Shown: one piece after another, positions 41,842 to 55,000 of the stretch
Position numbering within the stretch: the first letter of the stretch is position 1
Layout of the letters: each line of letters starts with the position of its first letter
NCBI GenBank assembly: GCA_013399695.1
Contig: VXAU01001833.1
Location: 433,188-497,187, forward strand
Length of the DNA: 64,000 nt
Origin: Formicarius rufipectus
Taxonomy: Eukaryota; Chordata; Aves; Passeriformes; Formicariidae
Direction: 5' to 3'
The notes under the pieces: generated by a model
Database searches by the model: none
What the model saw: only the letters and a program-made list of their open reading frames with translations
What the model was told of the DNA's origin: nothing
Translations under genes and position numbers: made by a program

Positions 41842-42059
41842 CTTTGCCTTGCGAAAATGGTAGACAACCAGCATGCTAATGAAGTCCAGCAGCATACAGA
41901 GCGTTTGGAAGGAGATGATAGCCAGTCGTAAATACTTGTCCTCCTGTGCATAGCAGGGAGTATCATCTGTGCAGTAAGAACATCCTTCTCTGCAGGGTAG
42001 GCAGGTGTAGACTTCCTCTGACAATTCACCAACTGAGAAGCGATTTTCTGAATCCTTCC
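41842..42059 (-). CDS. GPR158: GPR158 internal exon B (cysteine-rich stalk and TM1)
   Basis: This 218-bp exon supplies the last two bases of a split codon (A|GG, Arg) and then 72 full codons. The first 18 residues form a polar, Ser/Glu-rich linker. A cysteine cluster follows (CLPCREGC, then C at residues 29 and 35), then QEDKYLRLAIISF, which begins transmembrane helix 1 (about exon residues 43-67). The exon ends in YHFRKAK at the cytoplasmic side. The stalk and TM1 are the strongest GPR158 signature in the window. On the minus strand the acceptor reads GATTTCAG and the donor AAG|GTAAAC. The exon starts in phase 2 and ends in phase 0, agreeing with exons A and C. The linker between the EGF-like part and the cysteine cluster differs from the mammalian sequence as I remember it, while the stalk and helix are conserved. 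This is normal for a surface linker. Confidence 0.95.
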
Positions 42060-45000
42060 CTGAAATCATCAGAAGGGCAAGAGGAGACACCTTTAGTTGT
42101 ACCAGATGGGGAGTTCACTGAGACAGAAGCAAACCATTCCTCTGCTGGGGTTCCTCTTCCTCCCTCTTGGCCTCTCTCCTTAGGTAACAAAACAGCTTGG
42201 CCAGTGCTGCTTTTCTCACTTCACCCTCCTTTATAACATCCAGAAAACAGACCTGCTCAGACATGAGGAAAAGTGAGCTTGTCAAACATCAAATGCTTCC
42301 CCTGTTATATTTCAACTGGGCTACATCTGCACAGGAAATTCTATGAAGGAGAATTCTGATGGAGAAAAAAAAGCACACAAAAGACTTGTGAATAAGGAAA
42401 GGATTTCACACAGACACATGAAGAGCAGTCCCATTATCTATGTAATGCTCATAGTACAAGCTCTGATTCTATTTCAGATTGTTCCTCAATTTCATAAATA
42501 TGCTATCTAGTGAATTAATGATCTTCAAATTAGGTAAAACCCTTCTTAATTAACATTTGTTCAGCATGCTGTTGGCATGATTGCACCACTCTGTCCTCAA
42601 AGCAAAACCAGTACATTTACACTAAGTATAATTCTCCATTGTTCACACAAGCACAATAGGAAATCTGGAAAACCTACTGTCAAGTTAATATTTTCACCAT
42701 GAAAATCAATGATTCTTGAGTTAACATCTTATCCATCAAAATGAACACATCAGTAGCACACATAGGGGAATTCCTACTTTTTCTGATCCATGAACATCTC
42801 CTGGTAAACCCCTGTAAGGCTGCTTACCCTACAGGCAATTAATGGAGTAAAGAGGTGAAAGGGAACAAAGAAATAATATTATTAAATAAGATGGAAAAAT
42901 GAATATTGAAAATGTTTACAACAGGCAGGACAGTCTGAGAAGTTCACAGAAAGAAGAGAATATGGTTGAAGCCAAATCAATGGTGTGTTAAAATGTGTGG
43001 TAACTCCTTTCACTTTTCACAGGACTAGAAAATCACTCCAGTTTCTTTGATCAAAACTCTGCCATCACTGAAAATAGCAAATCACTGTTTAGTCTTAATT
43101 CAAGAGTTCATTCCACCAATGTAGCACATACATACGGGCTTATGGAGCTCTCATCACACTTTTAGCTTGAAACACTTGAAACAGAAGGTTACCTACAAGG
43201 GCAACTACTAATTGCCTTCTCAAATCCACGTACGAATGCGCATGAGCACGCATTTGCAGACGGGCAAAGCCTAGGGAAGGCACAAAGAGGCCTTGTACCC
43301 AGGCCTGTTTGTCTGGCATGCCATTCCAGCAGCCCTGTGCTCCTCATCCTCAGTGTAGGGTGCTTTGGTCCTGCATCCTATAGTGGGAAGAGACTAGGCT
43401 GGTACGTCTCATGAAGATTGTGAGTTTCTCTTTGGAGCTTTATTTTAAACAACAATGTTGGAAACCTGAATACAGCAGAGTAGTGCTGACTCATGCTTAT
43501 AGATTTTGCTAGATATAAGCAGACAGCAAGAAAAGACCTTGTGCCTTTTTGACCCAGTCTGTGGGAGGCAGGAATGGAAATGTTGGGAAATAACCATGTT
43601 GGGCCATGCCAAAAAGATGGAGAACCTCTAAGGAACACTAACTTTGAAAATATCCTAGGACTGGAACTCCTCTCTTCAGAGGAAACGCCCATTGACCACA
43701 GCCCATTATCATTCCAAGATCTTTACCAAAAACTACCTTCTCTAAATCTAACATTAGTCCCTGTTTTCTTAATTACAGCTAGAGCAATGAACCCACAGTG
43801 TATTCTGCCAGAGACAGAAGTCACAGCCTCCCACCTCCAAACCAAGAGTGCATCATGTACTGTCCAAGTTTTCTATTTCATGTCCTCAACATTTGCACTC
43901 ATTCAACCTGCTCTTCTACCATACACCTCTTCCTTTGTTTCTATAGAGTTGCCCTTCAGTTAGTCCATCTCCAAAAAGATTGATTAATCTTTTAAAAATC
44001 TCACATCACATCTCTGAGCAACATCAGTCTTTTGTTAATATATTTTTACTGTATCAACTAAATAATTTGCAATGTGAAAACTTACACATTGAAAAAGTAA
44101 AATTTAAAATTTATAGTTATGAGACTACTTGCACAAATAATACATGGATATGTCTTGATAATTTTCCATGGTTCTAAACTTGATACACTTATTTCTGAAA
44201 TGTTCAAACCAGAAAATAATTGCAAATACATTATGATCCATTTTATAAAGGATTTTCTTAACTGAATCATGCACAGAAATTTCTTCATACGTATGCTCAT
44301 CATATAGTACAGGGTTAACAGCCAATAAACAGTTCCATGTTGCAGTGACTATCACATGGATATGACTTCACAATGTAACAGCAAGCCTTTGCTTAGCTGT
44401 GTCTGGTGTCCTGTTGTCTGTTGTACACAAAGAAAGATCATTGATACAGATCCTCACTGTCTGCACTGCCAGCAACACATGATTTTTCTTTATTTTTTGA
44501 CTTAGAAACAATTCTTTGTTTTATAACTAATACAAGAAAGATTAAAAAATTTCATCTACCTATTTTCCACAATGTGATAAGGAACTGCTAACAATCTCCA
44601 TAATTTTTTGTCCTCCTTGACAAAAAGAACTAACATTCTTCAGATCCTCTAAAAGAAGTCCTTGAGAAAGAACTGTCCATTGTATTTACCACTGACTGGG
44701 AGTTTGTTTGTCCACTCAACCCTTGCCCTGACTGTATGACTCAGAGCACTGTTGCCCACTGCATAGCTGAATATTTCTGCCCCTTATACCTGGCCCTGTG
44801 CACTCACCTAAGTCAATAGAACATCAATTCAAACCACAGACAGTACAAGTCAAGCATGAAGTTACTGCCTCTTAGAGTACTCCTAGAGATTTCCCTGTGT
44901 CTTCTCCTGTCTCAGAAGTTCTTTAGATTACATGTCTCTTCCAGTCAAGAAAATAATTTTTTCTTCCTCAGAAGATGACAAAAGATTCTAGACATTTGTA

Positions 45001-45697
45001 AGGTAAAAGGACAAGAAATCAATTCTGGTCTGTGTAAGGTTGTAGATGTTTTAGATATGGATGCAAATGAGATGGAAGTAATGCTGTGCTGCAGGAGTAG
45101 AAACTGAGAATGAGTAAGGCGTAAAAAATTACTGTTTAAAGAAAAAAGAACAGAAAAAATGCAGTAACAAAAATAAAAAGGATAAAAACGAAGGAGAAAA
45201 GAACAAAGAACTGGTGAAAAGCAGGAATAGAGAGACAAACTACTATGAAGTATAATAAAACAAAAAACTTAAAGGTTTCATCTATACGCACTCTACCATA
45301 ATTTTTTCCCTAGTTCTTCCCTCTTCTGTTGCAGTTTATTTTTCTGTTGGATTGGCCCATCTGTTTTTGAAATTATCTCCTGAGGGTAACTCTTCATCAG
45401 TTTAGGTTCTCCTAAGGACACCCTGCCACACAAAGGATGCCTCAGCAGCAGCAACACTGCCAGCTGAGATCTTACTGCAAACTAAGGATGGCACCACAGA
45501 CTGCTGAGTGCCAGGGCAGGGACTGCTACTGTCCCAAACCAAAACATCCCCCACTCCAGTCAGAACTCAGTGGATGAACACAGAGCACGCTGAGCACAAC
45601 AAAAGACTGATTCTGTAAGAGAGCAAAGAGGAACAACTCCAGTCATGTCAGCGATGCTGCAGTAACTCAGTGTGATAACTGGACCTGCTAGCTTCAA

Positions 45698-45725
45698 AAC
45701 CTGGTCATCAGCCATGGTCATCAGC
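45698..45725. repeat. 13-bp near-tandem duplication
   Basis: GGTCATCAGCC occurs twice in adjacent positions separated by AT. It is a small local duplication. Confidence 0.6.
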
Positions 45726-45964
45726 CTCACCCCAGAAACGGGTCACTGCGAGTCAGTGACAACCTACATGTGTGCAAAGATCTGCACAACTGAGTCCTGT
45801 TGAAGAACCAAAGCCAAAGGACAGGTGGAAAAAATGGGAATTCCTGTTGAACTGGAAACCCCTCTTGAAACTTTTTATGTGATCATAGCAGTTAGAGACG
45901 GCAAAGTTCCATATTCAGACAAAAGAGCCATCTCTAGTGCAAGCAACTTTTTGCACAGGGCAGG

Positions 45965-45996
45965 TTTGAACATTTGAACATTTGCACATTTGAACA
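45965..45996. repeat. Four-unit 8-bp minisatellite
   Basis: Four head-to-tail copies of TTTGAACA, the third reading TTTGCACA. Such a short array may be variable between individuals. Confidence 0.85.
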
Positions 45997-48913
45997 GCAA
46001 GAGCTAAGCAGAATTTCTACAATAAATGGATGATGCATTGCTAAAGAGCAAACCTCTAGGTTGAATAAAGCACCACTGCTCTGCTAGGGATTTTCCAATG
46101 CAAACCTGATTAGCCCATGAGACAGAGAACAGAACTGCTTTGGAGAAGGATGTTCCAGAAATGTTAAGAGGCAAGTAGTCACCAGTTAGTCTATTCTACT
46201 TATACTAATAGTGCTACCTAAAAATGAATCATTAGGACAAAGCGCATAATCATGTACTCAAGCACTTACAGATTAATACAACCTGTGCGCACGAATTTTT
46301 TTTTTTTCCTAAAATCAATTTCCAACCTCAAAACCGATCCCTGGAAATTTGGTAATAATTTTGTGCCCCACTGGTACTCAGGGTCCTCATTAACACATGC
46401 AGAAAAAATAGAAAGGTTTTACCTATTTTTGGCACTGTCAGTGGACTTGGGAGAGAAATGCCCTCCTACCTGGCTTCTTATTCAGTAAGAGAACAACCTA
46501 AATTCCAGATGTGTCTCTGTCCCACACACTCTTTGGGAACCTGGAACACGTGCAACTTCCCTGGGAGCAGCAATGCTGTGCTGCCTTAAGACAGAAAAGC
46601 AACCGATCTGCAGAATCTTTCCTACATCCATTTATGCCACACTGATCCTGGAATTCAGGGCCACAGCTGAGTTTGCAGAGAGGAAGAGAAGCAATCTCTT
46701 AAGCCTTCCTACCAATAAACTGCATAGTGTTCAACATCCCTGCAAAGCCATTTAATACAGACATCTTTCAGACTCAAACCAAAACATTAATCTGGCCCTA
46801 AAGCAAAACCTATCCCCCTGCTTAAAAGCTGGACACTTGAGGCACAATATGTAACTCTAGTTAACCATATTTTACTGTGGAGCAGAATCCCAATATCATT
46901 GAGAAATGCTGCCATTTCAAGACACAACACACTCAATCCAATTTTTCAATCCAGAGAAGTATAAAACTGCTCAATTTTTTTCTATCTATTTTCTTTCTTA
47001 TATCTCCAGACCAGAAAATCACTACTGCCTATTTATTTTATTCTACTAGGAATACTTTCTAAATGATTAACATCTCTATTCAGTGTCACCTCCTGATCAT
47101 CAGATTTCACCAACCTATCTCCACAGAGATCTTCAGGTCAGACAGCTTCTGTCAAGACTGCTTGCAGAATTCAAGTCTAGAATTCCTACATTAGCATAAT
47201 TTTGAACCACCAAATAGATACTACAGCCATTTTAATCACGCATATTTTTTTCTCTTTTCGTTTTACAGAATGTATCTGACAGGGCCAACTTTCCTTTGAA
47301 CCACAGGTTTTTCTCATGACTTTAGTCACTTCTAGCCTCACTGTTCACTCTCTGAAATCATCTACATAACTTGGCAGATCAAGCTGCATCTAGACGAACT
47401 AAAGCAGTTTAAAACTCACGTTAGCTCACACAAACAAAGGCTCAAATCAGACCGGTCCCATATCATTTCTCAAGATAAATTTTACTCTACTAGGAACTAA
47501 ATATCTATTACAAGGTAGGTATATAGGTTCTTGCTTCTAAAGTAAATGGAGAAAAAAAGCTTACTTGTCTGAGGTATTACTTTTCCCATCTAACCACAAA
47601 TTACTCTTCACAGGAGCCATGCTCTTGATGCTGACTGCAGTTGAAACCTTGGCAACTAATACATACCAAGCATATACATGAAATAAAAATAATCTCATCC
47701 CTGATAATCAGTACTATTATGATCTCTAGCCACATTATTTTTGTGTATTCTGTGGTATTTGGTATGACAAAAATCTAAGAATGACTTTTTTTAATAAGTC
47801 CACTCAAGGAATCCCAGTTCTACTGGAATACACTGCACTGCAGGAGAAACCAAACATCCTCCTTACTCTACCAAAGATTCACACAGCCCAGAACAATGGC
47901 ACTATCACAAGGTTGCCATCTGCAACACTTTGCAATATGAAAAGAGAAGAGGAAACAAACACTCACCAGGTAAACTATTGAACAAACTGTGCTACAAATA
48001 TACAAAAGACTACACAGTCCTGGATCAAGCTTGGTGAAAGTTACTCACTGCCATTCCCTGGGCATCTCATATAAACCATTCTCACAGCAGAGAGCTGATG
48101 ACACGAACCTCTGGCTAAAAGATGGTGTGAAGAAGCTGGGGATGGCATTCACCTGAGAGCAGGAGGCAGACAAGGATGCCCTGTTACACCTCCAAGCAGC
48201 AGCCTTGCACTTGTGACTGCAGCATGAGCTCTACTAGTAAAATTACAACAATTTCAGCACAAAATCTGCGCAGAGATTTGGTCACATGATAAAAGTAACA
48301 GACATCAACTGTGGGCATGCACTTTATCTATTTTCCCTGCTGAAATCAACGGAGTTGTGTTTCCCCTACTGTGGGCAACTTGGTTAAGTACCATACAATG
48401 TGCATGTGTAGGCTGTATGTCATCAGTATCACAAAGCCAACCAGGTCTGAACCATCTCTATTACCTCATCAGCATGTATTAGAGTTTGGATGCTCCTTTG
48501 AATTCTCCTTTGCAAATGAAGAAAAATGAAAGCAATTAAAACCCATACAAAGCGAGGGGCTAGGGCATTATCATTTCCTCTGGCCAAAGACAAAACAAGT
48601 AGATTAATTTCTAGAATACTTCTGCTTGAGCACAGATGCCAGAAATCTCTATTTCCGCTTAGCAAGACTTCATTTTGTGTTTTTAAATTTATTTACAAAT
48701 CAAATATACTTCAAGTAGGTATGTTTTACAGGATCCTCAAGAGTATTGTGAATGACAAACCAAAGGGCTAGAACTCCTTAAATGATTATATAATCCGAGA
48801 GTTGCAAACCACTGGGATTCTACTGTATAACCCCGACGAGGATAAAAAGGAGCCCTGCATTATTAATGCTAGATCTGTTTTATTTTTTTTTTAACTCAAG
48901 CAAAGGCACTTAC

Positions 48914-49016
48914 TCTGAAAGCTGTTCACTGTGAAGATGTTGGGATGATAGAATCCAGCCTTGCAAATACATTTGTAGGCTCCAAGCACAAATCCAAGGC
49001 CTTTAATTGGCATGCA
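48914..49016 (-). CDS. GPR158: GPR158 internal exon A (end of EGF-like extracellular region)
   Basis: This 103-bp coding exon encodes 34 residues plus the first base of a split codon. It begins CMPIKGLGFVLGAYKC and continues with a second cysteine pair (CIC) and the motif KAGFYHP. From family knowledge this stretch is almost identical to vertebrate GPR158 in the EGF-like part of the ectodomain, between the Cache domain and the stalk. Cysteines are at exon residues 1, 16 and 18. On the minus strand the acceptor is a strong pyrimidine tract ending in CACAG, and the donor is A|GTAAGT. The exon starts in phase 0 and ends in phase 1, which joins exactly to exon B. GPR158 is a plasma-membrane class C receptor, reported to bind glycine through its Cache domain and to recruit RGS7-Gbeta5. 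The preceding exon is not visible up to 64 kb. GPR179 is the only serious alternative, and I judge it less likely from the close match to GPR158. Confidence 0.93.
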
Positions 49017-52000
49017 CTGTGAGAAGAAAAAAAAAGAAAAGTCATGCAGATGATCACAGAACTGTACACTAAGATGTATATTCAAGCATAAAAACATTAC
49101 AAGATACTGTGTGCAGACTTCTAAGAACACACAGGCACCCCTTGCAGACTGACAGCACTTTCTCAGTGGGTTTTTCCATAGTCATACATCACTCCAGTTT
49201 TTATGGCCTTGTTGTTCATCACCAAGAGCAAAGACAGCTATGAACTAGACTGTTCCACTGGTGAACTGACCAAGTGCCAAATCTGACTCTTGAACATTTG
49301 TTCTAGGCAGGACATCAAATGACTGTGCATTTTCCTGAGGAGTTTCCAGGACTTTTTCACAGCACAGCAGGTAGGTTTCAGACAGCTGGAGCTGTGAGGA
49401 AGAAACTGGACACCCACAGCCAAGCCACCACCCTTCTGCTGGTGCTGGTGCCCCCACCACAATGGCAAGCCCAGCAGAGTAGAGATAATCGAGTTATAAC
49501 ACAAAAAACTTGTTAGAGAAAATGGCTGCAAACATAAATCTGACCAAGGTGAAAGAGAGAAAAATCTATGTCAACAGAAGCCCCATACTTTTAAACTCTC
49601 CTGTCCCTTTTTGAGGAAGCAATAGGTGAAACAAGTTTTGTTTAAACTCAGCTTCCTTCTTGTATACTTTTGACATCAGGTCAACCACACCAAATTTATT
49701 ACTGTGACGTAACACCTACTGTCAGGCCATTTCTGTACATCAAATTGACTCTGCCTAGTACAGAGGTAAGAAACAGTCCAGCAACATAAAGGTAGAAACA
49801 CTGCTAAAATTAGGTTTCCAAGTACAGCTTACTCACTTCACCAGATCAAAGCAGACTACTATACTAGAGGCCTTTCCCATCAGTACAGGTGTACTTATAG
49901 CATAGGTGCAGCTATACCAACACAGCTCCAGGAACAAGAACTAGACCCCAGCAGCTCCTCAGTGACCAGCTGAATGATTTAACTGAAACAGCCTCAGTCC
50001 TCTCACCTCCCTATTTCTTACTTGTTTGTGACTGTGACTTTAGAATATGCTTCAATCTCTAACTGCCTATGACTGACAAGAAGATGCAGAGGACAGGGTT
50101 CAGTACACGGGTTTCAAAAGGTCAAGTGTACACCAAGAGAGGGTAGTCTGCACTGATGCTTTAGAAAACTTGGAAAATAACTAAATAAATAAACGTTAAG
50201 AGATTTTTATTATCTTAAATTTCTGCTTTGTGACATAATTCTGCCTGATTTTAGGAGAGCTACTTTGCTTTTCTTTGCCTCAGTTCCTAAAATGGCATCA
50301 TATTTTCTCATACCCTTTGCCAATCTGGTGTCTGTGAAGGCAGTGCAGGCCTGCAGGTGCTACTGAAAAAGAGCTAATGAGTAGGAAACTGGTATGCAAG
50401 AACACTGAAAATTCATTCAGCTTTTGTATAAACATGAAAGAAGAAGAAAAAGGAACAAGACGACATAAATCTTTTTGTTTTCACACTTTATCTTTACCCT
50501 GCAGAAGTGTGACTGTTGACAGGGTGGAGGATAGGAGAAATTGAAGTGGGATGAGTAAGTGTGCAAGTCCAATGACAGTAAAGTTTCTTTAAACAAGTGC
50601 AGAAAGGAATTTAAAGTATTCAAAAGACTTTTTATGGGGAAAATTCTGGTCTGCCTTTCTTGCTTCGTAACATGAAGATACACAGTGCTATAAAGACCAC
50701 ATTCTCTTTTATGGAGGGAAAGAAGAAAAGTAGCTTCTGTGTTCTGTGATCACTGCAGCACCCTTAGTACTATAACCATAATTCTTTCCCACTGAACAAA
50801 TTCAGAGAATTATTCACATGAAATATGCCATAGGCTCATGAATCTGTTCTGCATTAAAATGAACACTTTACTGCTGATCTTTTCACAAACACCCACCATT
50901 GACACCAAGTAGAAGTCTGTAACCTTTATTTTATTGTCACAGACCAGTCTAGAACTTGAAAACGAACAAAATATTTCAAATGCTGTTATCTTTCCTTGGT
51001 CTAGGACATTATCCTTGTTTCCGGACTTTGGCAGCTGTAATGCACACCTTAAAAACCATCAGTCACATTTTCCTGTATTCCACATAATTCCATACAAAGG
51101 TGTCATGGGGATCAGAATGTCAATTTGAAAAGTGGGATGGAGAGAAGGATAGAAAAAAGCCTAGATCACTGCAGATGCAAGTTCAAACTCTGAAATTCCA
51201 CTGTGCTCAACCTTTCATGGAAACGTAAGTATTTACAGTCTGATTTTTTCCAAGAAACTGCAGTAGCTAGACAAGGAAGAAAACTAAATACCAAGTGGCC
51301 AAAACCAGGAAAAATACTTTTCCTGGAAAGACAAAAATTTTACTCTTTTTACAAAAGATTTTACAGTTAATATTTTGTTAACCAATGGTGGTTAATACCA
51401 TGGTGAAAAAGGTAATAAATAAATTAAGGGTTTTCTGCTGTACAGAAGGAGTTTAGCAAACAAAGTCCAGACTTGTTCGTGATGTTCACAATCAGATACA
51501 GAGGCTTTCCTGTCTGTCTGTGGGTGAATCTACACAATACACAGCACGCACAAGCAGCTTTTGTCCTTGCCCTGGTAAGTGGCACTCTGTTTCCAGTGCC
51601 CCCAGGGGCAGACTCTGAGCCCAAGCCTTGCAAGGGTGTACTAGCTCAGTCCATGGGTCACAGACCCCCAGGAGAACTGGAACTGAGCAACACACAATGG
51701 ACTGCATAGACACAACCAGTAAAATATTTATTGGTTGCTAAAGTTACTTAAGATTTGATCCATATAGAACTTAGCACCAAAAAAAAATGGCAGATGTGTG
51801 AAAAACATCCACTTACACATAAGAAATAAAAAAATAAACAAAAAAATAAGCAGCATAAAACTGACCTGGTTTCAGATTTCATTATAAATGTGAAAGCAAA
51901 GCTCTGGGAATAAATCCACCATATTCCTGAGAATTTTTTTCTTCATCCATAGTTGTCAGCTTTTTAAAAAAATCATACTTTATTTCATTCATGAAAGCAA

Positions 52001-55000
52001 TTACCATTAGATCAGAAGCTCCATTTAGGCTTGCATCACATCTATGTGCCCAGCAGCCAGTGTGGAGGCAAACAGTGAAAGACGCATGTGGCTACTGAGT
52101 GATCACATGCCCTTCAGAACATCATACTCTAAAACAGAATTTGTATTGAACTTCCAGCCATTAGCTTTCATAGATGGCTGGGTTACAATTAAGATCAGTT
52201 TTATCATTATCTTTGCTCAGATTCGCACAGCACATTTACTCCACCTGTTTCCTGGTATTATATTTTTAACTTTACAGTATTAGTATAATACGGGGACTTA
52301 ACATAGTATGCTTTAAATTATCCACTTAGCTAAAAAAAAAAAAATAAATATTCAATGAGTATTTACCTTTAAATTATTTACAAATAAATAGTTCCCAAGT
52401 GAACACAAAGAAAACATCTAAGACAGGTTTTTTTAAAGTCTGGATTGGTTTAATTTCATGATGCTTGTTCTAAAGGGCAGAGTTGGTAAAATCTAATGTG
52501 ATAAAGATTATCTCTGTTGGAAAGAAAATAAACCCTTCAAATAACCTGTGCAGTTGCTTTGAAAGTCTGAGCCGAATCTTCTGGCACAAGAGAGACAAAG
52601 CCTTTCATTGGATCTGATTAGGCAGAAACCAAGTGACAAAGTATTCAGCAGACACACAAAGCAGGTGTTATATCCACACCAGAAAACAGAAGGGGAGAAC
52701 AGGGGGAAAAAAAACCAAACCAGTAGTTTAAGAGAATGCATGTGGCTTGATGTCCTGCATGTGATTTAGAAACTCAGATAAAGGACTAAACATCTCCTAT
52801 GGAGTTTGGAGTAGAGGGAGTAAACCAATAATTTTAGAATTTAAGGAGGGGGGGGACAGGGAAAGACTAAAATGCAGCCAGCCTTGACTTGGGTATTTCT
52901 AGTTTTTTTGAAGAGCAGCTTTCAAAATCTGTATTTCCACAGGCATAAAGAAATGAGAAAATCTCCCTTTTCTAAAGCCAACTCCTTGTTCATAGGACAT
53001 TATAAGAGCAATGTCATGATAGATAAAGCTTAACAAAAATAATACAAGTTAGTCCATATTTCTTTGCTCTGGTAAGGGGCAGTACATAGGGGATTTCTAG
53101 GAAATGCTACACAAATATGATTAATTTTGTACCTGGCACACAACAGCAGCTGGAGCAGGTTGGTGTCCTGCAAGACACTACAAAATTTTTTTTCTGATCC
53201 TGTTTACCACTGCAGTCAAACACACTCACTCATTAAAAAAATCATAAAAATATAAGACAACAAAAGTCTCTCTGCTGGCATTTGAAAAGGCTTTACTCAT
53301 TGTATTTTCTCACTTCATTTACCCATTAATAGCAGAGTTTTGTGTGACATGTGTGTTCGCTGCCCCACAAGTGAACAGTCAGCACATCCACACAATCCAA
53401 GAACCTTATGCATCACCTGGAAGGCCCTGTTTGCCTCCAGACAGCTTGGGAGGCAGCCACCCTGCCAACCACACTACTCATAAGCCTTTCTCTTCAAAAA
53501 AAACATCTTGTTTCAGAAGGACAGGACACGGTTGGTCACTCCCTGCTTTACACTGCAGGATTATTTAAGCCCCTGTAGCTCTTCCCCTCCTTTCTGAGTG
53601 CATTGGTGAAGTTATTTTGGTTTTTATTTTCAAGTTAAAAATGTGTTTTCCAATAACAAGAGGCTTAGAATAACACCAAGTTGTTTAAATATGAGCCAGT
53701 CAAAGCACAGCAACAGCTGATCTGATTCAGCTTAAAGCAAAGGTAGCTATCAGAACAATACTTGCCTTAATAGTTTGATGCTTTGCTAAAAACGCCTCAG
53801 ATTTTTCTAATTTGAATTTTCATTATCTGGTTTTGTTAAGCACAGGCTGAGACTAAATATCAATGGTAAGGAGCTGATTCACACAAATCATAAATGACAC
53901 GTGATTACGGCAAACCATGAGCAGAAAAGAGCAGAAAAGCTTATGTCATTCATTACATGTAAGGGACTACAGAGTCTTTAACATCTAACCTCTTTTGCAA
54001 TGTGACTCGGGTTGGTGACCACCCTGTACATCTGAGGACATAAAAGATTGCCTCCTGTTTCTCATTTCCTTCACTCCCAAGATGCAGATGTTATCAGCAT
54101 CCATGAATAAACACCACAAAAATTCAAGTGCCAGGGGGAAAAATGGTTGGAAGCATAGCAGTTTACAAACAAATGAGAGATCAGAAATATGTACATGTAC
54201 AAATCATGGTACTTGCCTAGAAGACAGTGAAAGGCGAAAAAGTTTAATTTAGAAGTGTTTGCAAGTAGGTTAGTTGGAGGGCCATGGTGGGGCTACAGAG
54301 CAGAAAACTCATAATCAGCTGTTGTCATGCACATGCAGAACTCATGTTCAGCTTACAAACTATGCTTCCCACAGCCAGAATCCTTTACAGAAGGACAACA
54401 ATTACAGCAATTTTCAGAGGATGTGCAGCTTGGACACTCACAGGTTCTCTGCAATGACACTGTTATAGACAGTGTTTTCATTACTGCTGAAAACACCTGT
54501 GCAGTCTACAGTCAGGAGACATTAACAATAAAAATCTTTTTATTTGGCAGTCTGGAATTGACATTGGTAACCTGAGTATTATTTTAGAACACATAAAACT
54601 TTGCTTCCAATTAACATGCCAAACAATAAAATTTGAATTTCTCCTCTCCTAGAAAGTACAGGGAAACCTGTTAACAGACACCAAAGGGACTGAGAATTTT
54701 ATAGCCATTAAATAATGCAGTGTAATTAATTTGTAGGCACTTTCTCAGGGCCAGACATCCTTGGCTTTGAGGGTGAATTGAGACATTTTTCACCATTAGC
54801 AGAGGTTAAACTTCATTTAGAACAAAGTTTAATTCACTTCCTCTGTGTCTTACCCACATTAGAGACAATTCTCTTCATAACGTCTACCTTTTTTTCCTGT
54901 CACTAGTATAACTGTGTGCTTTACACATGAGCAATACTGGAAATAACATTATCTGTAGAAGAGCTTCCAGAAGCTGTCAAGGAATATGCCAAAACTTACA

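Larger units (their letters stand above)
42060..48913 (-). other. GPR158: GPR158 intron between exons A and B
   Basis: A complete 6,854-bp phase 1 intron bounded by a GTAAGT donor at 48913 and a TTTCAG acceptor at 42060 on the minus strand. It lies between the EGF-like exon and the stalk/TM1 exon. I see no gene within it. It contains a four-unit 8-bp tandem repeat at 45.97 kb, a 13-bp near-duplication around 45.70 kb, and a slightly GC-richer stretch at about 45.4-45.8 kb that I could not assign. Confidence 0.88.
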
